From: Ruminococcaceae bacterium P7
GTDB lineage: Bacteria; Bacillota; Clostridia; Oscillospirales; Acutalibacteraceae
Length of the DNA stretch: 64,000 bases
Assembly (NCBI GenBank): GCA_900100595.1
Contig: FMUA01000012.1
Span: forward strand, 1 to 64,000
Direction: 5' to 3'
Shown here piece by piece: positions 52,710 to 62,466 of the stretch. Below the pieces are notes generated by a model. It had not been told where the DNA came from. It saw nothing but the letters and a program-made list of their open reading frames with translations, and did no database searches. The position numbers and the translations under genes were made by a program. Positions within the stretch are counted from its first letter, which is position 1. Each line of letters opens with the position of its first letter.

Positions 52710-54050
52710 TTATATGGTTACAAGGTTTTCCTTTCTATGGAACAGATCCATGATATCACTGATACACGAAGCGACGTCATCACTGATAAATGACGCGGAT
52801 CTTCCTGCATCAATGGCCTTTAAGAATGCTACCAGCTCTTGCCTGATACCTTCTCCTTCCAATTGGAAAAAGTATCGTTTGTTATCAGCGGGATTTTCAT
52901 ATCTGATTTCAAAATAATCCGTTTTCCACCAGGGAGACGGAACATAAATATATCCTTTGGTTCCCGAAATAACCAGCTCGCCTTCCGATTTTACGCCCCT
53001 GCCGACACTGACTGTCGCCGTGCCGTTCGGATAGATGAGATTGATGCGGGTAAATTGATCGTATCGGCTGTCCTTGTCCAGCAGCTTGCTGATCAGCTTG
53101 ACGTCAACATAGTCGGTTCCCAGCAGCTGGAACACGGGCAGGAGCGCTGTGGGACCCCAGTAGCAGATACTGTTCCACGCATATTTCAGGTTTTCTCTTT
53201 GTATTTCGTGTAGGCTTGTACAGGTTGCGTCAATGGAAACAACATCGCCGATCTTTCCGCTCTTTACCAGCAGTATCAGACGATAATACGCGGTCGAATA
53301 GGCTGTCTTGATGTCATTCATCAGAATCAGATTTTTTTCTTTTGCCAATCGAGTCAGTTCGCAGTACGTTTCTCTGTCCAAGGTGACCGGGGATTCGCAC
53401 AAAACATGCTTCCCTCTCTCCAACGCTTCCCTGATCTGCGCGTAGTGCAGGTCAGGATGCGACAGGATAAACAGCGCATCCGACCTGTCAAGCAGATCAT
53501 TGAAGCTGTCCGTCACGTAAAGGCCGGGCGCTTCCATTTCATCCGCGATCGTCTTTGTCATGGAACAGATGCCCGAGACCTCCAGCCCGTTTACATATTT
53601 GCATTCGTTATAAAACTTTTTGAGGATGCGTGTTTCGTAGTCCCCTACAAAGCCCAGCCGTATCTGTCTTTTGCACGAACGGATATCTGAGCTTGAAATA
53701 CCTGTGGTGCGGGGAAGATACACAACCTCGCAGTATTCGTTAAGATAATCAAATTTTCCGACCCAGTCGGAACCGACCGTGAAAATGTCGACGCCGAATC
53801 TGAGAATATCGTCTATCTTCTGTCCTTCATATTCCTCAATGATGATCTCGTCGGCAATACCTGTTTTCCGTATCGCTTCCACCCGTTCCATCAGGGGCTG
53901 CTGGGTGTTGATTTTCCCTCTTTTTTTGTCGAAATCATCGGACGTCACGCCGACGATCAAATAATCTCCGAGCGCTTTCGCTCTTTCCAGTAACCGAATA
54001 TGTCCATAGTGAAGCAAATCATATGAACCGTATGTAATTACCTTAACCAT
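52710..54050 (-). CDS. Fusion of TagD-like cytidylyltransferase and Gfo/Idh/MocA oxidoreductase
   Basis: Residues 1-~128 are a glycerol-3-phosphate cytidylyltransferase-type domain (YGSYDLLHYGHIRLL with HYGH at 14-17, and RTTGISSSDIR at 114-124). From ~130 a Gfo/Idh/MocA NAD(P)-dependent dehydrogenase follows (RLGFVGDYETR, the HPDLHYAQIREALERGKHVLCESP signature). The first half would make a CDP-alditol such as CDP-glycerol; the second would oxidise or reduce the alditol or its precursor. The class V aminotransferase and TagF-like polymerase genes come directly before it in the transcript. Together they suggest an unusual CDP-linked building block. Exact product unknown. Confidence 0.88.
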   Translation of the reverse strand: MVKVITYGSYDLLHYGHIRLLERAKALGDYLIVGVTSDDFDKKRGKINTQQPLMERVEAIRKTGIADEIIIEEYEGQKIDDILRFGVDIFTVGSDWVGKFDYLNEYCEVVYLPRTTGISSSDIRSCKRQIRLGFVGDYETRILKKFYNECKYVNGLEVSGICSMTKTIADEMEAPGLYVTDSFNDLLDRSDALFILSHPDLHYAQIREALERGKHVLCESPVTLDRETYCELTRLAKEKNLILMNDIKTAYSTAYYRLILLVKSGKIGDVVSIDATCTSLHEIQRENLKYAWNSICYWGPTALLPVFQLLGTDYVDVKLISKLLDKDSRYDQFTRINLIYPNGTATVSVGRGVKSEGELVISGTKGYIYVPSPWWKTDYFEIRYENPADNKRYFFQLEGEGIRQELVAFLKAIDAGRSASFISDDVASCISDIMDLFHRKENLVTI

Positions 54051-54086
54051 TTCCCATACCTCGATTGACCTTCCGCGCCGTCCTGA

Positions 54087-55163
54087 TCAGAGTAATCCCA
54101 AACGGTGCATATCATGAAAAGCTTCGATCAATGTATCAAAATCGTTTTCGGTCAGCGCTCCGATATGACCGACCCTGAACACCTTATCTCTGAGCTCTCC
54201 GCCGTTGGGACATACCCAGATGCCGTACTCATTCTTGAGAGTCGTAAAGATATCAAATGCGGATACGCCGCCTGTCGGAGTGAGCGGCGTTACCGCGTTC
54301 GGCAGAGAATCTGAGATGATCTGCAGCGGCAAACCGCTGATTCTCTCTCTGAAATACTTCGCAAGATTGCCGATGCGCTGTACTTCGGAATCCACGCCGC
54401 CCGCCGCGTCGATTTCCCTGAGACGGCGGTTGATCTGCAATAGGATTCCTACGGCACAGGTGAACGGCGTCTGACCTCTTTCCTGGTTCTTGAGGGCTGA
54501 TTTCAGATCGAAATACATGGTACGCGGACGATTGTTGTTTACCCTCTCGACCGCCTCTTCCGATAACACAACGAGAGCTACGCCCGGAGGACACGCAAGC
54601 GCTTTCTGCGAACCGGTGATCATCACCTGCACATGGAGCGCTTTCATATCAAATTCATCGCAGAGGAACGAACTGATGGAATCCACCACCAGGAAAATGT
54701 GATTTCTGGTGCAAAAATCACTGATCAGCCTGATATCGTAAAGAACACCGACGGATGTTTCGTCCAGATTGACAAGAAATCCCGTGTAGCCCTTATCGTC
54801 ATATTGTCTGAGAGTTTCCTCTGTGACGCCCTGTCCGAATTCGGGATGGATCGCCGTGTAGGGAACGCCGTGGATCTCCAGCAATTCAACGAATCTGTGT
54901 CCGAAGCTTCCGCCGTCAATCACCAGCACCTTGTCCTTGGGGGTAAAGCAATTCATCACCGCCGCTTCCATCGCGCCCGTGCCCGATGAAGTCAAAAAGA
55001 CAACGCGCGCGTTTTCTTCGGCTTTCGCGAATTTCTTGATCAATTTTTCGTTCTCCAGCATGACTGCCGAAAACTCCGCGGTGCGGAAATACGGCACCTG
55101 CTCCGCTCCTATCGCTCGGACAGACGCGGAGGACATGACCGGTCCTACTGTAAAATTAAGCAT
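54087..55163 (-). CDS. Class V PLP aminotransferase (AGT / 2-aminoethylphosphonate transaminase-like)
   Basis: A 358-residue class V aminotransferase with FTVGPVMSS at the N-terminus, [20 protein letters not shown] and the Schiff-base Lys in [12 protein letters not shown]. The form of the Lys motif is closer to alanine-glyoxylate transaminases than to PhnW. Two jobs fit the neighbours: amination of a keto-alditol made by the oxidoreductase fusion next to it, or formation of 2-aminoethylphosphonate from the phosphonoacetaldehyde made at the other end of the operon. The first is favoured by position. It lies 36 nt before the fusion gene. Confidence 0.87.
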   Translation of the reverse strand: MLNFTVGPVMSSASVRAIGAEQVPYFRTAEFSAVMLENEKLIKKFAKAEENARVVFLTSSGTGAMEAAVMNCFTPKDKVLVIDGGSFGHRFVELLEIHGVPYTAIHPEFGQGVTEETLRQYDDKGYTGFLVNLDETSVGVLYDIRLISDFCTRNHIFLVVDSISSFLCDEFDMKALHVQVMITGSQKALACPPGVALVVLSEEAVERVNNNRPRTMYFDLKSALKNQERGQTPFTCAVGILLQINRRLREIDAAGGVDSEVQRIGNLAKYFRERISGLPLQIISDSLPNAVTPLTPTGGVSAFDIFTTLKNEYGIWVCPNGGELRDKVFRVGHIGALTENDFDTLIEAFHDMHRLGLL

Positions 55164-55182
55164 CTCTACTCTCCCTCATGTT

Positions 55183-56373
55183 TCAGCCGGCGGTGTTTGA
55201 TTCATTCATACCTAGTCTGGTTTTTATGAAATTCATGCACACCTGCGTCGCGTTGCCGCCGCCCTGAACATACCTTTCCTTTACCTTTATTGTCTTTTTC
55301 TTCTCTTCCTCGAAATCCATTGTCAATATGTGTTCAAGAATCTGCTCCTGATTGAAAAAGACCGAGCCAGGGAACATGACCTCCAGCTCCTCGTTAAGTC
55401 CTCTTGTGTTTTTGTATTCTTCATAATCATACGCGAAATCAACGATCGGTCTTTCCAGGATGGAGTAATCGTAGGCAATGGAGGAATAGTCCGTGATGAG
55501 AATATCCGAGGCAACAAGAACCGTATTGACATTCTGCTCCAGAGAACCGTTAATGACAAAGTCATCATATTCCAGATTCATCGACTTTGTGGTGAGATGA
55601 TGCGCGCGGAACAGCAGTACATAGTCCTTGCTTAATTTCTTTCTCCAAAGCGCAATGTCCATCGGAGGTGCGATGGAGTAATTCTCGCCGCCGTCCGAGC
55701 TGTCTCTCCATGTGGGAGCGTAAAGAATCACTTTCTTTCCGTCCGGGATCCCCAGCTTTTTGCGCGCCTGTTTTACCGTTTCGGGGGTTACATGATATAA
55801 TTCATCGTCTCTCGGGACGCCGCAGATGACGCTCGCTTCCCGTCTGACCTTATAATCCCTGACGTTGATATCTTCATCAAATTTTGAAAAGCTGCAGAAC
55901 ATATCGACGTCAGAATAGTCGTAGTCGTTTCTGTTTTTCTGCGCGTTGCCGTCAACCTTGAACTGTCCGCCGTGACCTGTGTTCAGAAACACGGTTTTCC
56001 TCGGCTTAAAAAGCAGACCTCTTTCAATATTGACGTTGCAGACCCAAACGCCCGACTGGATCGCCTTTGTGAAATACTTCAGGCTGTTCAGACCGACCTT
56101 TTCCGTATTATCCGGTACGCTGAACTTGTCCGGATCAACAAACGCCCAGACATATTTAAAATCCTTGAAATCCGGATCGGAACGCATGGCGTCAAAGATG
56201 ATTTTGGGGCTGTCTCCGTAGTTTCTGCCAATGAGAGACTGAAAAAACACCTGATGCGGGTTTTTCTTGATAAACAGTCCGATAAACCGGAAGCCCGCGC
56301 TCATGACTACCACATACGCCTTTTGTACAAACGCGTTATGCTTGATCAAATACTCAATCTTTTGCATTCCCAT
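55183..56373 (-). CDS. CDP-glycerol glycerophosphotransferase family (TagB/TagF-like)
   Basis: A 396-residue protein with the family motifs VILYAPTWRDS, LLFRAHH and ILITDYSSIAYDYSIL, plus FNTGHG-like VFLNTGHGGQFK with the catalytic His region. It transfers an alditol-phosphate from a CDP-linked donor to a glycan or lipid acceptor. The donor is probably made by the TagD-like fusion two genes downstream. AAGGGGAACAGAACA precedes ATG 56373. Length is that of single-domain transferases (TagB-like primase) rather than long TagF polymerases. Confidence 0.9.
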   Translation of the reverse strand: MGMQKIEYLIKHNAFVQKAYVVVMSAGFRFIGLFIKKNPHQVFFQSLIGRNYGDSPKIIFDAMRSDPDFKDFKYVWAFVDPDKFSVPDNTEKVGLNSLKYFTKAIQSGVWVCNVNIERGLLFKPRKTVFLNTGHGGQFKVDGNAQKNRNDYDYSDVDMFCSFSKFDEDINVRDYKVRREASVICGVPRDDELYHVTPETVKQARKKLGIPDGKKVILYAPTWRDSSDGGENYSIAPPMDIALWRKKLSKDYVLLFRAHHLTTKSMNLEYDDFVINGSLEQNVNTVLVASDILITDYSSIAYDYSILERPIVDFAYDYEEYKNTRGLNEELEVMFPGSVFFNQEQILEHILTMDFEEEKKKTIKVKERYVQGGGNATQVCMNFIKTRLGMNESNTAG

Positions 56374-56391
56374 TGTTCTGTTCCCCTTTTA

Positions 56392-57396
56392 TTAAAAAAG
56401 TCCCTCTTTATTGCAATCATTAAACCAGTCTTTGAAGGTGTCTTCAAAGGCGTAGTGGAATTTGTAATCCGTTTCGGAAAGCTTTTTTCCGCTGATATTC
56501 GTCGATACCATCAGCTTCTTTATTCTCGCGGGATGGATGCCGACTTTCTTGCCGCCGATCGGTCCGAGAATATGCGCCGCCGGCATCAGAATCCATGACG
56601 GCACCAGCATGATGTGTCTTTTCATCCCCGTCGCTTTCTGCATCGTTTCACAAATCTGCTGGATGGTGTACGCAGGCTCAAAGCTGCAGTTGAATATATC
56701 AACGCCTACAAAATCATTGTCGATCATTCTGTATTTAAAGAACCGGACAAGCTCCTTGACGTAAATACACGCCTTGATTGTATCCTTTCTGCCGGCATAG
56801 AAAAAGTATCTCTTTTTCTGTCCGTTGTACAGCCGCGTCATATTGCCGTGCTCGCCCTTTCCGTAAACTATGCCCGGACGGACGATTGTCAGCTCTCTCT
56901 TGTCCTTATCGGCATTCTGCCACTTCTCATGGATCTTCTCGGCGACAAACTTGCTGATACCGTAGGGCGTATTGGGAGTCGGAAGCGTTTCCTCTGTTTT
57001 CAGCTCTTCCGCCGCGCCGTACGGGGCGATGGAGCTGGTAAAAAGGATCTTATGGATATTGTGCTTTTCCGCAAAGGCAACTACATTTTCAGCGCCGAGG
57101 ATATTGGTCTCAAAATATGCGTGATCGGGATGTCCCGGAGTGCGGTGAACCGCCGCAAGATTAAAAATAATATCATTTTCAGTGGGTGTAAAATCAAATT
57201 CGATCGGTTTGCGTACATCCAAACGGATATATTGAACGTTTTCGTTTTTCTCAACAATTCCCGGAACTACGCCCTCCTCGCCGGGCATGACGATATCAAG
57301 GTCGTATATTTTATCTTCCTTGTTCTTGGTTTCGTTAAGCAGGTGAATCAGATGTGTTCCGATAAATCCGGAGCCGCCGAAAATAATATAATTCAT
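56392..57396 (-). CDS. NAD-dependent epimerase/dehydratase (extended SDR)
   Basis: An extended SDR with FGGSGFIGTHL at the N-terminus, FTSSIAPYG and the YGISK catalytic Tyr/Lys. I cannot assign a specific reaction; the family includes 4-epimerases and 4-reductases of nucleotide sugars. It lies directly after UDP-glucose dehydrogenase, so a UDP-uronic acid substrate is plausible. ATG 57396 was chosen; a GTG at 57402 overlaps the spacing after the upstream TAA and is an alternative. Confidence 0.85.
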   Translation of the reverse strand: MNYIIFGGSGFIGTHLIHLLNETKNKEDKIYDLDIVMPGEEGVVPGIVEKNENVQYIRLDVRKPIEFDFTPTENDIIFNLAAVHRTPGHPDHAYFETNILGAENVVAFAEKHNIHKILFTSSIAPYGAAEELKTEETLPTPNTPYGISKFVAEKIHEKWQNADKDKRELTIVRPGIVYGKGEHGNMTRLYNGQKKRYFFYAGRKDTIKACIYVKELVRFFKYRMIDNDFVGVDIFNCSFEPAYTIQQICETMQKATGMKRHIMLVPSWILMPAAHILGPIGGKKVGIHPARIKKLMVSTNISGKKLSETDYKFHYAFEDTFKDWFNDCNKEGLF

Positions 57397-57402
57397 TATC
57401 AC

Positions 57403-58653
57403 TTAGTCCCTTCTAAACAAATCTCTTGTGTACACTTTTTCACTCACATCATCCAGACAGCTGTCATAGCGATTGGCAATGATCGCCTGAGAGCGCTTCT
57501 TGAATTCCTCGATATCATTGACGACCTTGCTGCCGAAAAACGTACTGCCGTTTTCAAGCGTCGGTTCATAAATGATGACAGTGGCGCCCTTTGCCTTGAT
57601 GCGCTTCATCACTCCCTGAATGGAGCTTTGACGGAAGTTATCGCTGTTGCTCTTCATCGTCAGACGAAACACGCCGATGACACATTCCTTCTCCGCTTCG
57701 GCAGAAAAGTCGCCGCGGTTGTAATAATCATAATAGCCCGCGATATTCAGGACGCGGTCGGCAATAAAGTCCTTTCTCGTCCGGTTGCTCTCAACAATCG
57801 CTTCGATCAGATTCTGCGGAACGTCTCGGTAATTGGCAAGCAGCTGCTTCGTGTCCTTCGGCAGACAGTATCCGCCGTAGCCGAAAGAGGGATTGTTGTA
57901 ATGCGTTCCGATTCTCGGGTCAAGACATACGCCGTTGATGATTTGCTGTGTGTCAAGCCCCTTCATCTCCGAATAGGTGTCAAGCTCGTTGAAAAAGCTG
58001 ACGCGCAGAGCAAGATAGGTATTCGCAAAAAGCTTGACCGCTTCCGCTTCCGTAAAGCCCATGAATAGCGTTTCTACGTCTTCCTTGAGCGCGCCCTCCC
58101 GCAGAAGCTCCGCAAAGGTGTGCGCCGCTTTGACAAGCCGCTCGTCTTCCATATCCGTGCCGACGATGATGCGGCTCGGGTAAAGGTTATCGTAAAGCGC
58201 CTTTGATTCTCTCAGAAACTCGGGGCTGAATATGATATTTTTGCTTCCCGTCTTTTCTCTGATGGATTTCGTGTAGCCGACGGGAATCGTGGATTTGATC
58301 ACCATGACCGCGTCGGGATTGTTCTGCATGACCAGCTTGATGACCGCTTCCACTGCGGAGGTGTCAAAATGCTGCGTCTTGCTGTCGTAATTTGTCGGCG
58401 CGGCAATAACGACAAAATCGGCAGCCTTGTAAGCCGTTACAGCGTCCAATGTTGCCGTCAAATCCAGTTCCTTTTCCGCAAGGTATTTTTCTATATAGCA
58501 GTCTTGAATCGGTGACTTTCTCTTGTTGATCAGCTCAACCTTTTCGGGGATAATGTCAACCGCGTACACTTTGTGGTTCTGCGACAGCAATGTTGCGATC
58601 GAAAGACCAACGTAACCTGTTCCTGCAACTGCGATTGTGTATTTGTTAGCCAT
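57403..58653 (-). CDS. UDP-glucose 6-dehydrogenase (nucleotide-sugar dehydrogenase)
   Basis: A 416-residue enzyme from ATG 58653 ([24 protein letters not shown] nine bases upstream). It has FSPEFLRE and the catalytic Cys in [14 protein letters not shown], typical of UDP-glucose dehydrogenases of the shorter class. It makes UDP-glucuronate. The gene stands between rfbC and the epimerase, so uronic acids are likely parts of the polymer. Confidence 0.92.
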   Translation of the reverse strand: MANKYTIAVAGTGYVGLSIATLLSQNHKVYAVDIIPEKVELINKRKSPIQDCYIEKYLAEKELDLTATLDAVTAYKAADFVVIAAPTNYDSKTQHFDTSAVEAVIKLVMQNNPDAVMVIKSTIPVGYTKSIREKTGSKNIIFSPEFLRESKALYDNLYPSRIIVGTDMEDERLVKAAHTFAELLREGALKEDVETLFMGFTEAEAVKLFANTYLALRVSFFNELDTYSEMKGLDTQQIINGVCLDPRIGTHYNNPSFGYGGYCLPKDTKQLLANYRDVPQNLIEAIVESNRTRKDFIADRVLNIAGYYDYYNRGDFSAEAEKECVIGVFRLTMKSNSDNFRQSSIQGVMKRIKAKGATVIIYEPTLENGSTFFGSKVVNDIEEFKKRSQAIIANRYDSCLDDVSEKVYTRDLFRRD

Positions 58654-58679
58654 TGCTCCAGACTCCTTCACTAAGTAAA

Positions 58680-59297
58680 TCAGTTAAACCGGAAGGTATC
58701 CCTGATTCCGCTCCACTTTTGATCCTTTTCGCTGAGCTTCAGCGGCGTACCGTCCGAAAGACTGTAGCCGTCGCCGCTCGCGGTTCCGCCGTATTCTCCG
58801 CAGACGCCGTATCCTGCCCAGTCAATACCGATCTCGGGATCGTTCCACGCAAGACCGCCTTCATCATTCGCGTGATAGAAATCATCGCACTTATAGACAA
58901 ATTCCGCCGTGTCGCTCAGCACAAGAAAGCCGTGAGCAAATCCGCGGGGAATCAAAAACTGCTTTTTGTTTTCCTCGGTCAGCTCTACGCCGTACCATTT
59001 TCCAAACGTCTTGCTGCCGCTTCTCAAATCAACCGCTACGTCAAATACGGCGCCCCTGATCGCTCTCACAAGCTTTGTCTGCGGAAACTGCTTCTGAAAA
59101 TGAAGTCCGCGCAGCACGCCTTTGACTGACATCGATTGATTGTCCTGCACAAAGGTGATATCGATTCCCGCTTCCTTCATGTCGTTCTCATTATACGTTT
59201 CCATAAAGTAACCGCGGTTGTCACCGTGAACTGCGGGAGTGATCACGCAAAGTCCTTCAATTCCGCCGACGTTCTTCTCAACTGTGATTTGTCCCAT
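58680..59297 (-). CDS. rfbC: dTDP-4-dehydrorhamnose 3,5-epimerase
   Basis: A 205-residue cupin epimerase with [17 protein letters not shown] (catalytic His) and [25 protein letters not shown] 59297 shares bases with the rfbD stop (TGATG) and has AAAGGAGA upstream. It performs the third step of dTDP-L-rhamnose synthesis. Confidence 0.94.
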   Translation of the reverse strand: MGQITVEKNVGGIEGLCVITPAVHGDNRGYFMETYNENDMKEAGIDITFVQDNQSMSVKGVLRGLHFQKQFPQTKLVRAIRGAVFDVAVDLRSGSKTFGKWYGVELTEENKKQFLIPRGFAHGFLVLSDTAEFVYKCDDFYHANDEGGLAWNDPEIGIDWAGYGVCGEYGGTASGDGYSLSDGTPLKLSEKDQKWSGIRDTFRFN

Positions 59298-60211
59298 CAG
59301 TATTCTATCTCCTTTAAGTATCTTGAAAGCGCGTCCTGCCACGCAGGAAGCAGTGCAAATCCGTTCCGCGAAAGCTTTGATTTATCTAAACGGCTGTTAT
59401 GGGGGCGTTTTGCCTTTGACTGCCCGTATTCTTCTGTTGTGACAGGGACAACCCCGGTGGAATAGCCTGCCTGTCTGTATATTTCTTTCGTAAAATCATA
59501 CCAGCTGATGTAGCCGCCCTCGTTTGTCGCGTGGTAGCAGCCGTAGCGGTCGCTTTCACACATGCTGACCAACAGCTTCGACAAATCGTACGTATAGGTA
59601 GGCGTGCCGATCTGATCGTTGACTACGCGTACCGTGTCGTATTTTTTTCCGACCTTCAGCATGGTCTTGATGAAGTTGTTTCCGTTTCTGCCGAAAACCC
59701 ACGCGATACGGACGATAAAGTATTTTTCCAGCAGCTCGCTGACGGCAAGCTCGCCCTTCAGCTTACTGTCTCCGTAAACACAAAGAGGCGCGTACGCTTT
59801 ACAGTCCGGCTGCCACGGCTCGGTTCCCTCGCCGTCAAAAACGTAATCCGTGCTGATGTATATCATCTTGCAGTCAAGCTCCCTGCAGACTGCCGCAATG
59901 TTCCTTGTGCCGTCGGAATTGACGGCATAAACCTTTGCTTTGTTTTCTTCGTCCTCCGCGGCATCCACTGCCGTCCACGCGGCGCAATGCACCACCGCGT
60001 CCGGCTGCACTTCCGTCAGCACCGTCTTTACAGCCTCGCTGTCCGTGATATCAAGCTGCTTGTAGGGAGCCGAAACAACAGCGCTGCCGTCATCCGCTCC
60101 GCTGTATTGTTCCGTGATATCGCCGGCAACCGCCTCATGACCGCGCGCGATCAGCTCATTGACCACATCGTGTCCCAGCTGTCCGCAGACGCCTGTAACA
60201 AACACCCTCAT
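59297..60211 (-). CDS. rfbD: dTDP-4-dehydrorhamnose reductase
   Basis: From ATG 60211 (AAGGAGTTCACAA upstream) the protein has FVTGVCGQLGHDV, YISTDYVFDG and the YGDSKLKGE catalytic Tyr/Lys. It makes dTDP-L-rhamnose, the last step of the pathway. The longer frame upstream lies within rfbB and lacks an RBS. Confidence 0.94.
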   Translation of the reverse strand: MRVFVTGVCGQLGHDVVNELIARGHEAVAGDITEQYSGADDGSAVVSAPYKQLDITDSEAVKTVLTEVQPDAVVHCAAWTAVDAAEDEENKAKVYAVNSDGTRNIAAVCRELDCKMIYISTDYVFDGEGTEPWQPDCKAYAPLCVYGDSKLKGELAVSELLEKYFIVRIAWVFGRNGNNFIKTMLKVGKKYDTVRVVNDQIGTPTYTYDLSKLLVSMCESDRYGCYHATNEGGYISWYDFTKEIYRQAGYSTGVVPVTTEEYGQSKAKRPHNSRLDKSKLSRNGFALLPAWQDALSRYLKEIEY

Positions 60212-60222
60212 TTGTGAACTCC

Positions 60223-61242
60223 TTATCGGTTTGCGTACATCTTCTCGTAATAGTTCTGATATTCGCCTGAAATAATCTCTTCCCACCAGTCACGGTTTTC
60301 GAGATACCATTTTATCGTCTTTTTTATGCCGTCGGCAAACTTCGTTTCCGGCAGCCATCCGAGCTCGTTGTGTATTTTTGTCGGATCGATCGCATACCGC
60401 ATGTCGTGGCCCTTTCGATCCGTAACATATGTGATCAGGCTCTCGGGCTTGCCGAGCTCCTTGCAGATCAGCTTTACGATGTCGATATTCCGCATCTCAT
60501 TGTGACCGCCGACATTATAGACCTCGCCGACTCTGCCCTTGTGAATGATGAGGTCGATCGCGCGGCAATGATCCTCAACATAGAGCCAGTCGCGGACATT
60601 GACGCCCTCTCCGTAAACGGGAAGCGGCTTGTCCGCAAGCGCGTTCGCTATCATCAGCGGAATGAGCTTCTCGGGGAAATGGTACGGTCCGTAGTTGTTG
60701 GAGCACCTTGAAATAGTAACAGGCAGTCCGTAGGTTCTGTGATACGCAAGCACAAGTAAATCTGCGCCTGCCTTTGAGCTGCTGTACGGGCTGCTTGTAT
60801 GTATGGGAGTCTCCTCGGTAAAGAACAGGTCAGGTCTGTCAAGCGGCAGGTCGCCGTATACTTCATCGGTCGAAACCTGATGATATCTCTGAACACCGTA
60901 CTTTCTGCAGGCATCCATCAGCACTTCCGTGCCGATAATATTGGTTTGTAAAAATATCTCGGGGTTCTCTATGGAACGGTCAACGTGGCTCTCAGCCGCG
61001 AAATTTACAACAATATCGGGCTTTTCTTCTTCAAAAAGCTTTTCTACCGCTTCCCTGTCGCAGATGTCCGCCTTGACAAATCTGAAATTCGGATTGTCCA
61101 TTACGGATTTCAGGGTTGACAGATTGCCCGCATAGGTCAGCTTATCAAGACAGATGATTCTGTAATCCTCATGCTCCTTCAGCATGTGGAACACAAAGTT
61201 GGAACCGATAAAGCCTGCTCCGCCTGTTACAATAATTGTCAT
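60223..61242 (-). CDS. rfbB: dTDP-glucose 4,6-dehydratase
   Basis: An extended SDR with VTGGAGFIGSNFVFHM, the STDEVYGDL catalytic segment and YSSSKAGADLL. ATG 61242 is placed eight bases after GAGG, better than the ATG at 61248. Second step of dTDP-rhamnose synthesis; 21-nt gap to rfbA. Confidence 0.95.
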   Translation of the reverse strand: MTIIVTGGAGFIGSNFVFHMLKEHEDYRIICLDKLTYAGNLSTLKSVMDNPNFRFVKADICDREAVEKLFEEEKPDIVVNFAAESHVDRSIENPEIFLQTNIIGTEVLMDACRKYGVQRYHQVSTDEVYGDLPLDRPDLFFTEETPIHTSSPYSSSKAGADLLVLAYHRTYGLPVTISRCSNNYGPYHFPEKLIPLMIANALADKPLPVYGEGVNVRDWLYVEDHCRAIDLIIHKGRVGEVYNVGGHNEMRNIDIVKLICKELGKPESLITYVTDRKGHDMRYAIDPTKIHNELGWLPETKFADGIKKTIKWYLENRDWWEEIISGEYQNYYEKMYANR

Positions 61243-61269
61243 TTCCATAACCTCACATCAACATATTAG

Positions 61270-62166
61270 TTAGTGCAGTACGTCAAGATACTTTCCGTCA
61301 AGTACATCCTTTAAATACTGACCGTACTGATTCTTTTTTAGTTCCTCATAAACCGCCATCACGTCGTCTTTGGAAATCCAGCCGTTCAGATACGCGATCT
61401 CCTCAAGACACGCTATTTTTCTGTGCTGGTGGCTTTCCACCGTCTTGACAAAGTTTGTCGCCTCGACCAGACTTTCATGAGTGCCTGTATCCAGCCATGT
61501 GAAGCCCTGGCCGAGAAGCTCCACGTTCAGCGCGTTGTTTTCGAGATAGATCCGGTTCAGGTCGGTGATTTCAAGCTCTCCCCGCGGCGAGGGCTTGAGG
61601 CTCTTCGCGTAATCCACTACCCTGTTGTCATAGAAGTACAGTCCGGTTACGCAGTAATTGCTCTTGGGCTTCTCGGGCTTTTCTTCAATCGAAACCGCCT
61701 TGCCCGTACTGTCAAATTCAACGATTCCGAAACGCTCGGGATCGTCGACGTAATATCCGAATACCGTTGCGCCCTTTCCCGTTTCCGCATTCTCTACCGC
61801 CTTTTTCAGACGCTTCTTTATTCCGTGTCCCGCAAAAATATTATCGCCAAGCACCATCGCTATGCTGTCGCTGCCGATAAAATCCGCGCCTATAATAAAT
61901 GCCTGCGCGAGTCCGTCGGGTGAGGGCTGAACGGCAAACTGCAAATTAACGCCAAACTGGTTTCCGCTGCCCAAAAGACTTTCAAATCTGGGCGTGTCCT
62001 GCGGCGTCGAGATAATGAGAATATCCCGGATGCCCGCCATCATCAGAACCGACATCGGGTAATATATCATGGGCTTATCATAAATCGGAAGGAGCTGCTT
62101 TGATGTTACTTTCGTCAGCGGATACAGTCTTGTGCCGCTTCCGCCTGCTAAAATGATTCCTTTCAT
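61270..62166 (-). CDS. rfbA: Glucose-1-phosphate thymidylyltransferase
   Basis: A 298-residue nucleotidyltransferase with [30 protein letters not shown] and [10 protein letters not shown]. It makes dTDP-glucose. ATG 62166 follows GAGAGGTCAGCGT; the longer frame start at 62181 lacks an RBS. It is the first gene of the ~24 kb polysaccharide operon, behind a ~265-nt leader with an attenuator-like hairpin. Confidence 0.95.
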   Translation of the reverse strand: MKGIILAGGSGTRLYPLTKVTSKQLLPIYDKPMIYYPMSVLMMAGIRDILIISTPQDTPRFESLLGSGNQFGVNLQFAVQPSPDGLAQAFIIGADFIGSDSIAMVLGDNIFAGHGIKKRLKKAVENAETGKGATVFGYYVDDPERFGIVEFDSTGKAVSIEEKPEKPKSNYCVTGLYFYDNRVVDYAKSLKPSPRGELEITDLNRIYLENNALNVELLGQGFTWLDTGTHESLVEATNFVKTVESHQHRKIACLEEIAYLNGWISKDDVMAVYEELKKNQYGQYLKDVLDGKYLDVLH

Positions 62167-62193
62167 ACGCTGACCTCTCAAAATATTATCTCA

Positions 62194-62227
62194 TAAAAAT
62201 GAGAGTGAAATCATACCCTTCACTCCC
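62194..62227 (-). terminator. Attenuator-like hairpin in the rfbA leader
   Basis: On the minus strand GGGAGTGAA (62219-62227) pairs with TTCACTCTC (62201-62209), nine pairs with one G-U, and ATTTTTA follows. It ends ~28 nt before the rfbA start codon. Its sequence is closely related to the hairpin in the leader of the divergent gene (63416-63451), so it is probably a regulated terminator. Confidence 0.65.
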
Positions 62228-62437
62228 AATCAAAACAAGCCTTGCGTCTGCTGCGCATCATGCAGAACTTGCACTGTCCCGTCGTTTTCCAAAGAAATGA
62301 GAACGACCGCAATGTCCTGACCTGCTCTGCGTCCCGAAAAGCGAACACACTGCCGCCTTTCCCTGACTGTCCAAAACAGCACATAATGCGATAAATACTG
62401 ACAAAATGAGCTTTTGTCTTCATTGTGTAACATAACG

Positions 62438-62466
62438 ATAATATCATTATGCTTTTCAAAAGTCAA
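62438..62466 (-). promoter_or_regulatory. Promoter of the large polysaccharide operon
   Basis: On the minus strand, -35 TTGACT (62461-62466), 17-bp spacer, -10 TATTAT (62438-62443), each 5/6 to consensus. Predicted start of transcription is near 62431, giving a leader of ~265 nt. The whole promoter is nearly the same as that at 63154-63182 on the other strand. Confidence 0.8.

Noticed and set aside
56614..58068. 484-residue open frame on the + strand
   Set aside because: Antisense to UDP-glucose dehydrogenase and the epimerase, both of which have full family motifs; the opposite frame is open because of codon bias.
62230..62466. 78-residue frame on the - strand upstream of rfbA
   Set aside because: It begins inside the -35 box of the rfbA promoter and so would not be fully transcribed; no RBS.
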